Part shown: positions 1-8,980 of the stretch, piece by piece
How the letters are laid out: the number at the start of each line of letters is the position of its first letter
How positions within the stretch are numbered: position 1 is the first letter of the stretch
Source of the DNA: an uncultured Gemmiger sp.
Lineage (GTDB): Bacteria > Bacillota > Clostridia > Oscillospirales > Ruminococcaceae
Reading direction: 5' to 3'
Assembly: GCA_947629015.1 (NCBI GenBank)
Contig: CANRCB010000018.1
Span: 1-39,704, forward strand
DNA: 39,704 bases
Notes under the pieces: model-generated
The model's input: only the letters and a program-made list of their open reading frames with translations
Told to the model about the DNA's origin: nothing
Database searches by the model: none
Made by a program: the position numbers and the translations under genes

Positions 1-2
1 CG

Positions 3-2444
3 GAGGAAGGCGAGGTAGCGGACAACAACTATACCCGCACCGTTGACCTTGTGGGCGGCCTGCTGCCCGCCGACGCGAAGGACGACCCGCCCGTCTACGC
101 CTTTGACCTCGACGGCGCCGCAAAGAGCCAGCCCGCCGAGTTCAAGGGCTGGTACACCGAAAAGTCCGTGGCCGAGACGACGGAGCAGGACGGCTACCGG
201 ACATGGTCCATCCATCCGGCCGGGACGCCGGTCGAGCCGGGCACCGCCGTCGGCGAGGGCATTACCACGCTGTACGCGGGGTATGAGGCCACCGCGGAGG
301 CCCAGGCGCAAAGGCACATCACCTATTACCTTGACTACAACGGCGTAAACGGCCTGTTGGGGCAGAAACTTTCCTGCTCCCGCCCCGTGGCCGGGCCGGA
401 CAACACCTACACCCTGACCCCCGGCGACCTGGCGGTGCGCTACCTCAACTGGAACGGCGAGACGGACACACCGCTTGACAGCATGGAGGCGCTGAAAGCC
501 TATTGGAAGGCGCACACCTTTGACGGCTACACCTTCCTGGGCTGGGCCACCGCCGCAGATAAGCAACAGCCGGATGTGGATGATACCACCCCGATCAAGG
601 ACGGTGCCACCCTTTACGCCGTGTGGCAGCGCGAGGACGGCACCAACAGCTGGGAATTTGACCGCACCCGTCCCGCGCCGGGCCCCCTGCAAAGTATGCA
701 CATCGTCGGCGCGGGCGGCAGCCACACCGACGGCACCATGACCTGGTCCGCGCACGTGACGAAGGGCAGCGCCCTGCGCTTTACCGCCGCCACCAGCCCC
801 AGCCCGGCCACCTACACCTCGCTGACCTGGCACGTCAGCAGCGGGAGCGAAAGCACCGACATCGTATGTGAGGGCGCGGGCAGCGCCAGCGGCACGCTGG
901 GCGATGCCAAGCTGGAGGCCCAGGGCGGCACGCTGACCGTCACCTACGACGGGAGCGACGGGCCCGAGGACGGGCTGACCCTGACCGTGGACGTTTCGGC
1001 CGCGGTGGAGGGCGGCACCGTCGCCAACTCCGGCCTGCCGGCCACCGCCGTCTTTACGCACAGCTGGACGCAGACGGATTACAAAAAGCCCACCTGCAAG
1101 CAGACGGGCTCCATCCGGTACGAGTGCAGCGTCTGCAAAGCGGAGCTCGAGGAAACGATAGGCTCTACCGGCCACGCCTACACCCACAATCTGGCGAGCT
1201 CTTCGGGCTGGAGGACCATCAAGGAACCCACCTGCACCGAGCCGGGCGAGCGGATGTTCATCTGCCTCGTCTGCAAATCCGAAGCGGAGGAGGACGTGCA
1301 GCGCGTGACGGTGCCCGCCCTTGGGCATGACTGGCAGACGACCGTCACCCACCTGAGCTGCAACCGGGACCGCGTGACCACCTCCTGCAGCCGCGCCGGC
1401 TGCAAGGAGACCTCCACGAAGGAAGTCTGGGCCGACAACCCCGATATGCATACCTGGACCGAATGGTCGGTGGCGTACCCCGCCACCGAGGACGCCGACG
1501 GCCTTGAGGTGCGCCACTGCCAGACCTGCGGCACACAGCAGACGAACGTGCTGCCCCGCAAGCAGCCCGCCGCCACGCCCCGGCCGACGGCCACCCCCCA
1601 GCCGGCCGCGACGCCCGCACCCACCGCGGTGCCCGCCCCCGTGCCGACCGTGACGCCCACCCCCGCGCCCACACCGGCCCCGTCGCCCGCCCCGGCGGCC
1701 GACGAACCGGCGCAGACCGGCGTCGAAGGCTTTGTGGAGCGCCTGTATGAGGTCTGCCTGGACCGCCAGGCGGATGCCGAAGGCCTGCAGGGCTGGACGG
1801 ACAGCCTGGCCGCCCACACGTCCGGCGGCGCCGACGTCGCGCACGGCTTCATCTTCAGCGACGAGTTCCAGAACAAAAACTGCGGCGACAGCGAATATGT
1901 CCGGTACCTGTACCGCGCCATCCTGGGCCGTGAGGCCGATGCCGAAGGCCTGGCCGCCTGGACCGCCCAGCTGCAGAGCGGTACCTCGCGCGAGGAGATC
2001 TTTAACGGCATGACCGGCAGCGCCGAGTTTGCCAACCTCTGCGCCGGCTACGGCATCGAGGTGGCCACCGCTCCGGGCGCACCGTCCGGCAGCGGCGTCG
2101 AGGGCTTTGTCGCCCGCCTGTATGAGGTCTGCCTGGACCGCGCGCCGGACGACGACGGCCTTTCCGCCTGGACCGCCCAGCTCAACAGCGGGGCCGCCAC
2201 CGGCCGCGAGGTCGCCTACGGCTTTGTCTTCAGCGATGAATTTGCAAACAGGGGCTTCTCCGACCGCGAATACGTCGAGCATCTGTACAACGCCTTCTTT
2301 GGCCGCCCCGCCGACGACGGCGGTATGCAGGGCTGGCTGGCCGTGCTGGCCGGCGGCGCCCCGCGTGCGGATGTGTTCGACGGCTTTGTCGGCAGCGATG
2401 AGTTCGCGGTGCTTTGCGCCGGCTACGGCATCGCCCGCGGTTGA
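3..2444 (+). CDS. Surface protein with InlB-type repeats and C-terminal DUF4214 modules (5' partial)
   Basis: The reading frame is open from the first bases of the window, so the N-terminus and signal peptide lie upstream. Visible part: a Listeria-Bacteroides (InlB B/Flg_new) repeat ending in the typical 'GYTFLGWAT...LYAVW' pattern, a beta-rich middle, two Cys-rich segments with paired CxxC motifs ('CSVC', 'CLVC', 'CQTC'), a Pro/Thr/Ala linker of about 45 residues, then DUF4214-like modules built on 'GVEGFVxRLYEVCLDR' and 'FIFSDEF' motifs. Such proteins are normally secreted or cell-surface attached; DUF4214 has no settled function. No LPXTG or SLH anchor is seen. A second protein with the same C-terminal modules is encoded at 16853-18868. 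Domain assignment is confident; role is inferred. Confidence 0.85.
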   Translation, partial: EEGEVADNNYTRTVDLVGGLLPADAKDDPPVYAFDLDGAAKSQPAEFKGWYTEKSVAETTEQDGYRTWSIHPAGTPVEPGTAVGEGITTLYAGYEATAEAQAQRHITYYLDYNGVNGLLGQKLSCSRPVAGPDNTYTLTPGDLAVRYLNWNGETDTPLDSMEALKAYWKAHTFDGYTFLGWATAADKQQPDVDDTTPIKDGATLYAVWQREDGTNSWEFDRTRPAPGPLQSMHIVGAGGSHTDGTMTWSAHVTKGSALRFTAATSPSPATYTSLTWHVSSGSESTDIVCEGAGSASGTLGDAKLEAQGGTLTVTYDGSDGPEDGLTLTVDVSAAVEGGTVANSGLPATAVFTHSWTQTDYKKPTCKQTGSIRYECSVCKAELEETIGSTGHAYTHNLASSSGWRTIKEPTCTEPGERMFICLVCKSEAEEDVQRVTVPALGHDWQTTVTHLSCNRDRVTTSCSRAGCKETSTKEVWADNPDMHTWTEWSVAYPATEDADGLEVRHCQTCGTQQTNVLPRKQPAATPRPTATPQPAATPAPTAVPAPVPTVTPTPAPTPAPSPAPAADEPAQTGVEGFVERLYEVCLDRQADAEGLQGWTDSLAAHTSGGADVAHGFIFSDEFQNKNCGDSEYVRYLYRAILGREADAEGLAAWTAQLQSGTSREEIFNGMTGSAEFANLCAGYGIEVATAPGAPSGSGVEGFVARLYEVCLDRAPDDDGLSAWTAQLNSGAATGREVAYGFVFSDEFANRGFSDREYVEHLYNAFFGRPADDGGMQGWLAVLAGGAPRADVFDGFVGSDEFAVLCAGYGIARG

Positions 2445-2482
2445 CCCGCCGCAAAAACAAAAAACGCCTTTTTGACAAACTG

Positions 2483-2512
2483 CGCCGCCCCGGCCGAATG
2501 GCCGGGGCGGCG
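2483..2512 (+). terminator. Hairpin terminator after the surface-protein gene
   Basis: Perfect 13-bp GC stem (CGCCGCCCCGGCC with its complement) and GAAT loop, 39 bases after the stop codon at 2444. The following tract is only weakly T-rich, so termination is likely but not textbook. Confidence 0.6.
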
Positions 2513-2643
2513 TTCTGCGTGTCAAAAAAGCACGTTCACAGCCGTCCCGCAGGGGCCGATTAGCCCCGCAAGGGCTGCCCTGCAAATCGGCCCGCCGCAG
2601 CGCGGGCCGCCGTTTGCGGGGCAGGCGATGCGTTCCCGCAGGT

Positions 2644-2742
2644 TGTAGGGCGGGGGCTTGACCCCGCCGCACGGCCTTGCCCCGCCGCAGTGTTTCGGCG
2701 GGCTCAAGAGCCCGCCCTACACGCTTCCATAAGGCAGCTACC
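2644..2742 (+). repeat. Dispersed intergenic palindromic repeat, copy 1
   Basis: About 100 bp starting GTAGGGCGGGGGCTTG and ending near CCCGCCCTACACGC plus 'TTCCATAAGGC'. It consists of two GC-rich palindromes joined by a variable middle, so the ends are roughly inverted copies of each other. Related copies lie at 5722-5820 (opposite strand), 9981-10084, 33513-33611 and 33629-33731; shorter pieces occur near 8390, 8748 and 33395. All are between genes. Confidence 0.8.
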
Positions 2743-2774
2743 GTCTTTCGGCACACTGCACCGTCTTGGCCGGC

Positions 2775-3152
2775 TCACTCCTGCCCGCGGCAGTTCTCGC
2801 ACAGGCCGGTCACGATGAGATGGTAGCCCTCCACCTTGACGCCGGGGTACGCCTGCAAAGCGGATTCCAGCCCGGCGGTGGGCAGATCCAGGTTTTGGGT
2901 GCCCTTGCAGGCGCGGCAGTAAAAATGCTGGTGGGGATGGGGGTCCCAGTCAAAACGGTCGGCCTCGCCCGGGATGCCCACGCGCCCGGCCTCCCCGATC
3001 TCGACCAGGGTGTTCAGGTTGCGGTACACGGTGCCAAGGCTCAGCCTCGGGCAGGATTTGCGCGCCAGCTGGTACAGCCGCTGCGCGGTCACATGCTGCT
3101 TTTGGGCGCGCAGCGTCTCAAGCACGACCTGCCGCTGGTAGGAATAGTTCAT
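2775..3152 (-). CDS. Fur/PerR-family metal- or peroxide-responsive repressor
   Basis: 125-aa Fur-superfamily protein. An N-terminal winged helix ('RLSLGTVYRNLNTLVE' is the DNA-recognition segment) is followed by the metal-binding dimerisation domain with 'DPHPHQHFYC' and two CxxC pairs ('CRAC', 'CENC') for structural zinc. The start was set at the ATG preceded by GGCGGAG rather than an in-frame upstream codon. The family binds Fe, Mn, Zn or senses peroxide; which applies here cannot be decided from sequence, though the short form without a His-rich N-terminus fits PerR or Fur. It has its own promoter and is not co-transcribed with sdaAA, which ends 132 bases before its start. Confidence 0.88.
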   Translation of the reverse strand: MNYSYQRQVVLETLRAQKQHVTAQRLYQLARKSCPRLSLGTVYRNLNTLVEIGEAGRVGIPGEADRFDWDPHPHQHFYCRACKGTQNLDLPTAGLESALQAYPGVKVEGYHLIVTGLCENCRGQE

Positions 3153-3233
3153 CTCTCCGCCTCTTATGTACCGGGCACGCGGGGCCGCCCTTCGCACAGG
3201 GGGCCCGCCCGGGATATCAACATACCAACTATT

Positions 3234-3262
3234 ACTATATACGCATTTGGCGCCCGCGTCAA
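3234..3262 (-). promoter_or_regulatory. Sigma-A-type promoter of the Fur-family gene
   Basis: On the minus strand TTGACG, 17 bases, then TATAGT, about 80 bases before the Fur-family ATG. The A/T-rich sequence around the -10 would suit an autoregulatory operator, but no clean Fur or Per box was recognised. Confidence 0.7.
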
Positions 3263-3284
3263 GCGGTTTGCCGCCGCCGGGCGC

Positions 3285-4166
3285 TCACCGGTTTTGGGCC
3301 GCGCCGCACAGGCGGCAGGCCGTGGGGGTGGCGGCGCAGCCGCCCAGCGCCGTCTCGCGCAGCTCGGCCGGCAGGCGGCGCCCCACCGCCAGCATGGCGG
3401 CAAGCATCTCGTCCAGCGGGATGGGTGCGGGCACGCCGGCCAGCGCCAGCTCGGCGGCGGCCAGCGCCACGGCCGTGCCGGCGGCGTTGCGGCTCTGGCA
3501 CGGGCTTTCGACCAGGCCGCCGATGGGGTCACACACAAGGCCCAGCAGGTCCATCAGCACGGTGGCGGCCGCGCCGGTACAGGCGTCGGGGCTGCCGCCC
3601 ATCATCTGCACCGCGCCGGCGGCGGCCATCGCCGCCGCCACGCCCACCTCGGCCTGGCAGCCGGCCACCGCCCCCGCGACCGAGGCGTTGCGCATGGCCA
3701 GGTACCCCACGGCCCCGGCCGCCCACAGCGCGTCGACCACGGCGGTATCCGGCAGGCGGTGGGCGTCCTGCAAGGCCAGCAGCACCCCCGGCACCACGCC
3801 GGAAGCCCCCGCCGTGGGCGCCGCCACGATGAGCCCCATCGAGGCGTTGACCTCCAGCACGCTCATCGCGTAGGCCATCGCCTGCCCCAGCACCGGCCCC
3901 GCAAGGCTTTGCCGCGCGGCGCAGCGGCCCTGCACGCGTTTGGCCCCGCCGCCGATAAGCCCGCCCATCGTCCGGGGCGGGGCCGCGGCGGCCTCGTGTG
4001 CGGCGCGCCGCATGATGGCAAGCGCCTGCGCCATGCGGGCGTCCAGCGCCTCGGTGGGCTGCTGCGCGGCCTCCGCCTCCCGCCGGCGCATCACCTCGCC
4101 GATGGGCACGCCGTGCGCCTCGCACAAAGCCAGCAGTTCCCGCGCGGTGGCAAAATCGAACGCCAT
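3285..4166 (-). CDS. sdaAA: L-serine dehydratase, alpha subunit
   Basis: 293-aa iron-sulfur L-serine dehydratase alpha subunit, which deaminates L-serine to pyruvate and ammonia together with the beta subunit encoded directly upstream. Family features: 'MGGLIGGGAKR', 'VNASMGLIVAAPTAGASG' and the cluster-ligand cysteines in 'GCQAEVG' and 'VCDPIGGLVESPC'. Length matches the split-subunit type of Firmicutes (about 290 aa). The ATG follows AGGGGG at good spacing and begins 12 bases after the sdaAB stop, so the two are translated from one transcript. Cytoplasmic; the oxygen-labile cluster fits an anaerobe. Confidence 0.95.
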   Translation of the reverse strand: MAFDFATARELLALCEAHGVPIGEVMRRREAEAAQQPTEALDARMAQALAIMRRAAHEAAAAPPRTMGGLIGGGAKRVQGRCAARQSLAGPVLGQAMAYAMSVLEVNASMGLIVAAPTAGASGVVPGVLLALQDAHRLPDTAVVDALWAAGAVGYLAMRNASVAGAVAGCQAEVGVAAAMAAAGAVQMMGGSPDACTGAAATVLMDLLGLVCDPIGGLVESPCQSRNAAGTAVALAAAELALAGVPAPIPLDEMLAAMLAVGRRLPAELRETALGGCAATPTACRLCGAAQNR

Positions 4167-4178
4167 CCCGGCACCCCC

Positions 4179-4847
4179 TTACTTTTGGATGATCATCACG
4201 TCATGGACGTGTTCGTGCGCGCGCAGCGCGTCGGCGATGCCGTCGGGCAGCACGCCGTCGGATTCCACCACCGTGTAGGCCGTCTCGCCCCGGGCCTCGC
4301 GGTAGACGCGCATGAAGGCGATGTTCACCCCCGCCTCGCCCAGGCAGCGGGTGATGTGGGCGGCCAGGCCCGGCCGGTCCCGATGGACGACGACGGCCGT
4401 GGCATATTCCCCGGTAAAATCCACCTCCACGCCGCCCAGCCGGCAGATGCGCACCTTGCCGCCGCCCAAACTTTCGCCCCGCACCGTCAGGCGCTGCCCG
4501 GCGGCGTTTTCCAGCGCGATGTCGGCGGTGTTGGGGTGCAGGTTGGGGGCGTTCTCCTCCCGGTCAAAGGTATACGCGAGGCCGCGCTGCGCCGCGATGT
4601 CGAAGGAATCCCGGATGCGGGTATCGTCGGTGGCAAAGCCCAGCACGCCGCCCAGCAGCGCGCGGTCGGTGCCGTGGCCGCGGCCGGTGCGCGCGAAGGA
4701 GTTGTACAGGGTAAAGCGCGCGGCCGTCAGCGGGCCGGGCAGCAGCTTGTGCGCCAGATACCCGATGACCGCCGCGCCCGCGGTGTGGGAGCTGGACGGC
4801 CCGATCATGTTGGGGCCGATCACATCGAACACGCTGATAAATTCCAT
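4179..4847 (-). CDS. sdaAB: L-serine dehydratase, beta subunit
   Basis: 222-aa beta subunit of the iron-sulfur L-serine dehydratase. The N-terminus has the family signature 'IGPSSSHTAG'; the C-terminal third is an ACT-type domain ('VVVHRDRPGLAAHITRCL') that usually gives allosteric or serine-binding control. The ATG is preceded by AAGGAG at 6 bases. It lies between tcdA (stop 35 bases upstream) and sdaAA (12-base gap), suggesting a tcdA-sdaAB-sdaAA transcript. Confidence 0.95.
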   Translation of the reverse strand: MEFISVFDVIGPNMIGPSSSHTAGAAVIGYLAHKLLPGPLTAARFTLYNSFARTGRGHGTDRALLGGVLGFATDDTRIRDSFDIAAQRGLAYTFDREENAPNLHPNTADIALENAAGQRLTVRGESLGGGKVRICRLGGVEVDFTGEYATAVVVHRDRPGLAAHITRCLGEAGVNIAFMRVYREARGETAYTVVESDGVLPDGIADALRAHEHVHDVMIIQK

Positions 4848-4882
4848 ACGCGGCTCCTTTCCAAAGCGGTGTGCGGCGCGCG

Positions 4883-5638
4883 TTACGGCGCCGGCGCACC
4901 GGGCACGAAGGCCAGATCCCGCACCACCTCGGCGGCCAGCGCCAGCCCGGCGGCGCCGGGCACAAAGGCCAGCGAGCCCGGCACCTGCCGCCGCGCATCC
5001 CGGCCGGGGCGCGCGGGGCCGGCGGTATCGGGCACGGCGGGCGGCAGCGGGGCGCGCGGCGCCTCGGTGGAATAGACCACCTTCAACGCCCTGACGCCGC
5101 GCTTTTTGAGCTCCCGCCGCATGACGCGCGCCAGCGGGCAGACCGACGTCTCGTAGATGTCCGCCACGCGCAGCGCGGTGGGGTCCAGCTTGTTGCCGGT
5201 GCCCATGCAGCTGATGACGGGCACCCCCGCCGCCTGCGCCTGCAGCACCAGCGCCAGCTTGCCGGTGACGGTGTCGATGGCATCGACGACGTAATCGTAC
5301 TGTGAAAAATCGAACTGCCCCTGCGTGGCGGGCGTGTAGAACACCCGGTGCACCCGCACCGTGACGGAGGGGTCGATGTCCGCCACCCGCGCGGCGGCCA
5401 CCTCCGCCTTGGGCCGGCCGAGGGCGGCGCGGGTGGCCAGCAGCTGGCGGTTGAGGTTGGAGGGGGCGAAACAGTCGTCGTCCACCAGATCCAGCGTGCC
5501 AATGCCGCTGCGGGCCAGCGCCTCGACGGCATACCCGCCGACGCCGCCCAGCCCGAACACCGCCACGCGCGCCGCGCGCAGCCGCGCAAGGCCGGCCTGC
5601 CCCAGCAGCATGGCGGTGCGGGCGTATTGCTCTTCCAT
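4883..5638 (-). CDS. tcdA: tRNA threonylcarbamoyladenosine dehydratase (ThiF/MoeB/TcdA family)
   Basis: 251-aa E1-like adenylating enzyme. It has the nucleotide-binding 'VFGLGGVGGYAVEAL' near residue 30, the 'DDDCFAPSNLNRQ' motif of the family, a conserved Asp region 'YVVDAIDTVTGKLALV', and 'TSVCPLARVMRRELKKRG' typical of TcdA/YgdL. The family converts t6A37 of tRNA to the cyclic form ct6A using ATP. The start was chosen at the ATG preceded by GGAAGGGGG; the longer upstream frame crosses a dispersed repeat and is not coding. First gene of the probable tcdA-sdaAB-sdaAA cluster. Confidence 0.9.
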   Translation of the reverse strand: MEEQYARTAMLLGQAGLARLRAARVAVFGLGGVGGYAVEALARSGIGTLDLVDDDCFAPSNLNRQLLATRAALGRPKAEVAAARVADIDPSVTVRVHRVFYTPATQGQFDFSQYDYVVDAIDTVTGKLALVLQAQAAGVPVISCMGTGNKLDPTALRVADIYETSVCPLARVMRRELKKRGVRALKVVYSTEAPRAPLPPAVPDTAGPARPGRDARRQVPGSLAFVPGAAGLALAAEVVRDLAFVPGAPAP

Positions 5639-5721
5639 CGGCGGGGCCCCCTTCCCTTTTTTACCAGTATAGCCCGCCGCGCGGCAAAACACAAGGACTT
5701 GACGCAGCGCGTGCCAAAAAA

Positions 5722-5820
5722 CGATCGCTGCCTTATAACAGCGTGCAGGGCGGGCTCTTGTGCCCGCCGAAAAATGTTGCCGTGACCACGGCGGGGGCAA
5801 GCCCCCGCCCTATAAATTTA
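5722..5820 (-). repeat. Dispersed intergenic palindromic repeat, copy 2 (inverted)
   Basis: Same family as 2644-2742 but in reverse orientation: it begins with the complement of the 'CTTCCATAAGGC' end and finishes with the complement of the GTAGGGCGGGGGC end. Confidence 0.75.
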
Positions 5821-5850
5821 CACGTGAATGCGCTTTTTGATGCACCGCAC

Positions 5851-5882
5851 AAGGGCCCGCCGCAAATACGCGGCGGGCCCTT
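5851..5882 (-). terminator. Hairpin downstream of the DUF1858 gene
   Basis: 13-bp perfect stem (AAGGGCCCGCCGC and complement) with a 6-base loop, 41 bases beyond the DUF1858 stop codon. No strong T-run follows on either strand; probably a transcription end. Confidence 0.5.
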
Positions 5883-5923
5883 GTCATTTGGAAACAGCGT
5901 TTATTTGCGGCGGGTGCGGCGGG

Positions 5924-6130
5924 TTATGCCCGGCGGGTGGCGAGGTAATCCTGGATGTCCTTGAGGACGGTGTCGGCGTCCAGCCCGTGGACGGCGCAGG
6001 CTTCCTCCAGCGTTTCGCCGATGGAGGACGGGCAGCCCACGCAGTGCATGCCCTCCTGCATGAGGATGTAGGCGATGCCGCGGTCATATTCCAGCATATC
6101 GCCCATGGTGGTGGCTTTGGTCACTTGCAT
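5924..6130 (-). CDS. DUF1858 domain protein
   Basis: 68-aa protein matching the small stand-alone DUF1858 family: 'TTMGDMLEYDRGIAYILMQEGMHCVGCPSS' is the family core, with cysteines in CVGC and a later 'EEACAVHGLD' motif. Members occur in anaerobes, often beside hybrid-cluster or redox proteins; function is not established. The ATG follows AGGAGAGGACCCCTT. It is transcribed divergently from fbp. Confidence 0.85.
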   Translation of the reverse strand: MQVTKATTMGDMLEYDRGIAYILMQEGMHCVGCPSSIGETLEEACAVHGLDADTVLKDIQDYLATRRA

Positions 6131-6172
6131 AAGGGGTCCTCTCCTTTTGTGGGTTTTGTTTGTGTGCTTATC

Positions 6173-6200
6173 ATTGTACCACGGCGGGCAAAAAATACAA
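6173..6200 (-). promoter_or_regulatory. Promoter of the DUF1858 gene
   Basis: Minus strand TTGTAT, 16 bases, TACAAT; 43 bases before the ATG. The -35 and spacing are less good than those of the divergent fbp promoter. Confidence 0.55.
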
Positions 6201-6230
6201 GCACTTACCATACGGTGCCCGCCCCTTTTG

Positions 6231-6260
6231 TTGACACGGCGCCGCCGCTTGCCGTACAAT
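6231..6260 (+). promoter_or_regulatory. Promoter of fbp
   Basis: Consensus TTGACA, 18 bases, TACAAT, ending 33 bases before the fbp ATG. Confidence 0.8.
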
Positions 6261-6293
6261 ACAGGCATACCACAAACAAAAGGGGGCCATCCC

Positions 6294-8264
6294 ATGGCAA
6301 TGCCGGACCAACAGCGGCGCTACATGGCCGCGCTGGCGGAAAAATACCCCACCGTGGCCGCCGCCGCGAGCGAGATGATCCGCCTGGAGGCGCTGCTGCG
6401 CCTGCCCAAGGGCACGGAGCATTTCATGTCCGACCTGCACGGCGAGCACGAGGCGTTCACCCATATTCTGAACAACGCCTCCGGCGTCATCCGCGAAAAG
6501 ATCGACATCGTGCTGGGGGATACCGCCTCCGCGCAGGAGCGCAGCGACCTTGCCACCCTCATCTATTACCCCGAGCAAAAGCTGCCGGAGCTCAAGGCCG
6601 CGCAGGCCGACCTGCCGGCGTGGTACCGCACCACGCTGCTGCGCCTTGTCGAGCTGTGCCGGTTCGTGTCCAGCAAGCACACGCGGGACCATGTGCGCGC
6701 CTGCCTGCCGCCAAGCTGCGCCCACATCCTGGACGAGCTGCTCCACGCCCATTTTGAGGACCATGACAAGGACCTCTATTACGGCGAGATCATCGCCAGC
6801 ATCATCCGCTACCGCCGGGCCGACGCCTACATCCTGCGCTTTTGCGAGATCATCAAGCGGCTGGCCGTCGACCGGCTGCACATCGTGGGGGATGTATTCG
6901 ACCGCGGCCCCCGGCCCGACCTGATTTTGGACAATTTGATGGAGCACCACAACGTCGACATCCAGTGGGGCAACCACGACGTGGTGTGGATGGGCGCCGC
7001 CGCCGGCAGCGCTTTGTGCGTGGCGACGGTGCTCAAGACCACGCTGGCCTACAACAACGCCGATACCATCGAGCGCGGCTACGGCATCAGCGTGCGGCCG
7101 CTGGACCATCTGGCCGCCGAGTGCTACGCCGGCAGCGACGTGGCCCGCTGGATGCCCCACGCCGACCCGCGCACCAACTGTGAGCCGGCCAACCTGCTGC
7201 GCGCCGCGCAGATGCACAAGGCCGTGACGGTGCTGATGCTCAAGCTGGAGGCGCAGGCCATCGCCCGCAACCCGGATTTCCTCATGGACGGGCGGGACTA
7301 TCTCAACCACATCGACTACCGCGCCGGCACGGTGGTGTGCGGCGGCCGCCGCTGCCCGCTGCTGGACACCCACTTCCCCACCGTGGACCCCGCCGACCCC
7401 ACCGCCCTCTCCCCGCGGGAGGAGGCCGTGATGGCCGAGCTGGTGCGCAATTTCCGGGAGAGCAAGCAGCTGCAGCGCCACATCCAGTTTTTGTACGCCA
7501 AGGGGTCCTTATACAAGATCTGCAACGGCAACCTGCTGTACCACGGCGCCGTGCCCATGACGCCGGACGGCCGCTTTGCCGCCGAGCGCTTTGAGGGCCG
7601 CGCCTACGCGGGCAAGGCGCTGTTCGATTACTGCGACGCCCGCGCCCGCGCGGGGTATTTTGCCCCCGAGGGCAGCGCCGCGCGCCTGGCCGGGCAGGAC
7701 TTTTTGTGGTATCTTTGGTGCGGCGCCATGAGCCCCGTCTTTGGCCGCAGCGCCATGACCACCTTTGAGCGCCTCTATATCGCCGACCCCGCCACCCACG
7801 CCGAGGTCAAGGACCCCTATTACCGCCTCATCGACCGCCCCGGCACCGCCGAGAAGATCCTGCGGGAGTTCGGGCTTTCGGGCGAAGGGTGCCACATCGT
7901 CAACGGGCACGTGCCGGTCAAGGCCATCGAGGGCGAGAGCCCCGTCAAGGGCGGGGGGCGGCTCATCGTCATCGACGGCGGGTTCTGCCGCGCCTACCAT
8001 GAAAAGACCGGCATCGCGGGGTACACGCTGGTATACAGCAGCCACGGGCTGACGCTGCGCACCCACCAGCCCTTTGAAAGCCGGGAGAAGGCCATCCGCG
8101 AGGACGAGGACATCACCTCCCGCAGCGAGTATATCTACACCGCGCCGCACCGCCTGCTGGTGGCCGACACCGACGAGGGCGCCCGCAAGCGCGCCCTTAT
8201 CGGGGACCTGGCCGCCCTGGTCGAGGCGTACCGCCGCGGCGATATGCGCGAGGACGTGCGCTGA
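6294..8264 (+). CDS. fbp: Fructose-1,6-bisphosphatase, class III
   Basis: 656-aa class III FBPase, the large Firmicutes type that dephosphorylates fructose-1,6-bisphosphate in gluconeogenesis. Calcineurin-like metallophosphatase motifs are visible: 'MSDLHGEHEAF' (D-x-H), 'VGDVFDRGPRPD' (GDxxDRG), 'WGNHDVVWMG' (GNHD) and 'VNGHVPVKAIEGESP' near the C-terminus. Length is normal for the class (about 640-670 aa). The start is the ATG eight bases after AGGGGG; a second ATG two codons in is also possible. Monocistronic, with its own promoter. Confidence 0.96.
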   Translation: MAMPDQQRRYMAALAEKYPTVAAAASEMIRLEALLRLPKGTEHFMSDLHGEHEAFTHILNNASGVIREKIDIVLGDTASAQERSDLATLIYYPEQKLPELKAAQADLPAWYRTTLLRLVELCRFVSSKHTRDHVRACLPPSCAHILDELLHAHFEDHDKDLYYGEIIASIIRYRRADAYILRFCEIIKRLAVDRLHIVGDVFDRGPRPDLILDNLMEHHNVDIQWGNHDVVWMGAAAGSALCVATVLKTTLAYNNADTIERGYGISVRPLDHLAAECYAGSDVARWMPHADPRTNCEPANLLRAAQMHKAVTVLMLKLEAQAIARNPDFLMDGRDYLNHIDYRAGTVVCGGRRCPLLDTHFPTVDPADPTALSPREEAVMAELVRNFRESKQLQRHIQFLYAKGSLYKICNGNLLYHGAVPMTPDGRFAAERFEGRAYAGKALFDYCDARARAGYFAPEGSAARLAGQDFLWYLWCGAMSPVFGRSAMTTFERLYIADPATHAEVKDPYYRLIDRPGTAEKILREFGLSGEGCHIVNGHVPVKAIEGESPVKGGGRLIVIDGGFCRAYHEKTGIAGYTLVYSSHGLTLRTHQPFESREKAIREDEDITSRSEYIYTAPHRLLVADTDEGARKRALIGDLAALVEAYRRGDMREDVR

Positions 8265-8980
8265 CCGCGCCCGGCCTTCAGGACGAGATACCCCACAAGG
8301 CTTCCCCCTTTTGGGGCGGCGGGGTGAGGGCACCCCGCCCTACACGCCGCAGACGACTGATGAGGGGAAAGTGAGATGCCTTTTAAGTGCGGCGGGGTCA
8401 AGCCCCCGCCCTGCAAACAGATGATACGTTTCTCGCCATTTGCGGGCCGATTGTAATCGGCCCCTACGGACGTTCCGCAGGTGTCTGCAAAACGGTTTGC
8501 CACGCCCTGCCCGCAGCGGCGCGCAGCGCGGCGTGAGCGTGGACGGCGCCGCAAGGTGGCGTCCGTCCGGCGAATGGGGGATGGCACTCGCCGGAACACC
8601 CGGGCGGTATCTTGCCTCGGGGGATTCCAAAGGGGGGAACCCCCTTTGGTCGTGGGTCCGCTGCATGCGAAACCAGCGGGACCTTTCTGGTTCTCTTTCG
8701 GTCACGAAAGAGAACGGAAAAACCCAAATCCCGGCAGCAGTCATCCATTTGTAGGGCGGGGTCTTGACCCCGCCGCGGGGCAAACATCTGCCCGGCACCC
8801 ACTTATGGCGCGCGTGCGCGCGCCGCCCATTTCGGAACGCCCTCGCTGCGCGCCGCTTTGCGGCGCTACGCTCCGGGACGTTTTTGCCAAAACAAATTTT
8901 TATCATTCAATAAAAATTTGTTTTGCGCGGCGCATGGCGCCGCGGGCAAAAAGCGCGCGCCCATTTCGGAACGGCTCTCG
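8265..8980. other. Gene-free intergenic block of palindromes and repeat fragments
   Basis: About 700 bases with no supportable gene; the frames here are GC-rich shadows. Contents: pieces of the dispersed palindromic repeat (near 8390-8420 and 8748-8784); a 'CTTCCCCCTTTTGGGG...GACTGATGAGGGGAAA' element also found in the 16-kb block; an 8627-8649 hairpin (CCAAAGGGGG, GAA, complement); an 8690-8715 hairpin (GTTCTCTTTCG, GTCA, complement); and a GCGGCGCATGGCGCCGCGGGC palindrome near 8926-8950 that recurs at 16336 and 16770. Confidence 0.7.
8889..8924. terminator. A/T-rich 15-bp perfect hairpin
   Basis: AAAACAAATTTTTAT, six-base loop, perfect complement. It lies 57 bases past the ttcA-like stop on the minus strand, where the 3' arm ends in a T-rich run, so it may serve as that gene's terminator. 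Confidence 0.45.

Noticed and set aside
1178-2035. 285-aa minus-strand frame opposite the surface protein.
   Set aside because: Antisense shadow of the DUF4214 modules and the Pro/Thr linker, including a 'GAGVGAGVGVG' artefact.
2766-5075. 769-aa plus-strand open frame opposite the fur and sda genes.
   Set aside because: Shadow frame in GC-rich DNA: low-complexity Ala/Gly/Arg/His composition, no domain, and the minus-strand genes are clear family members. The same applies to frames opposite fbp, the membrane protein at 14300-15952 and the opp genes.
8265-8980. Several open frames of 60-190 codons between fbp and the TtcA-like gene.
   Set aside because: They run through palindromic repeats, lack ribosome-binding sites and show no domains.
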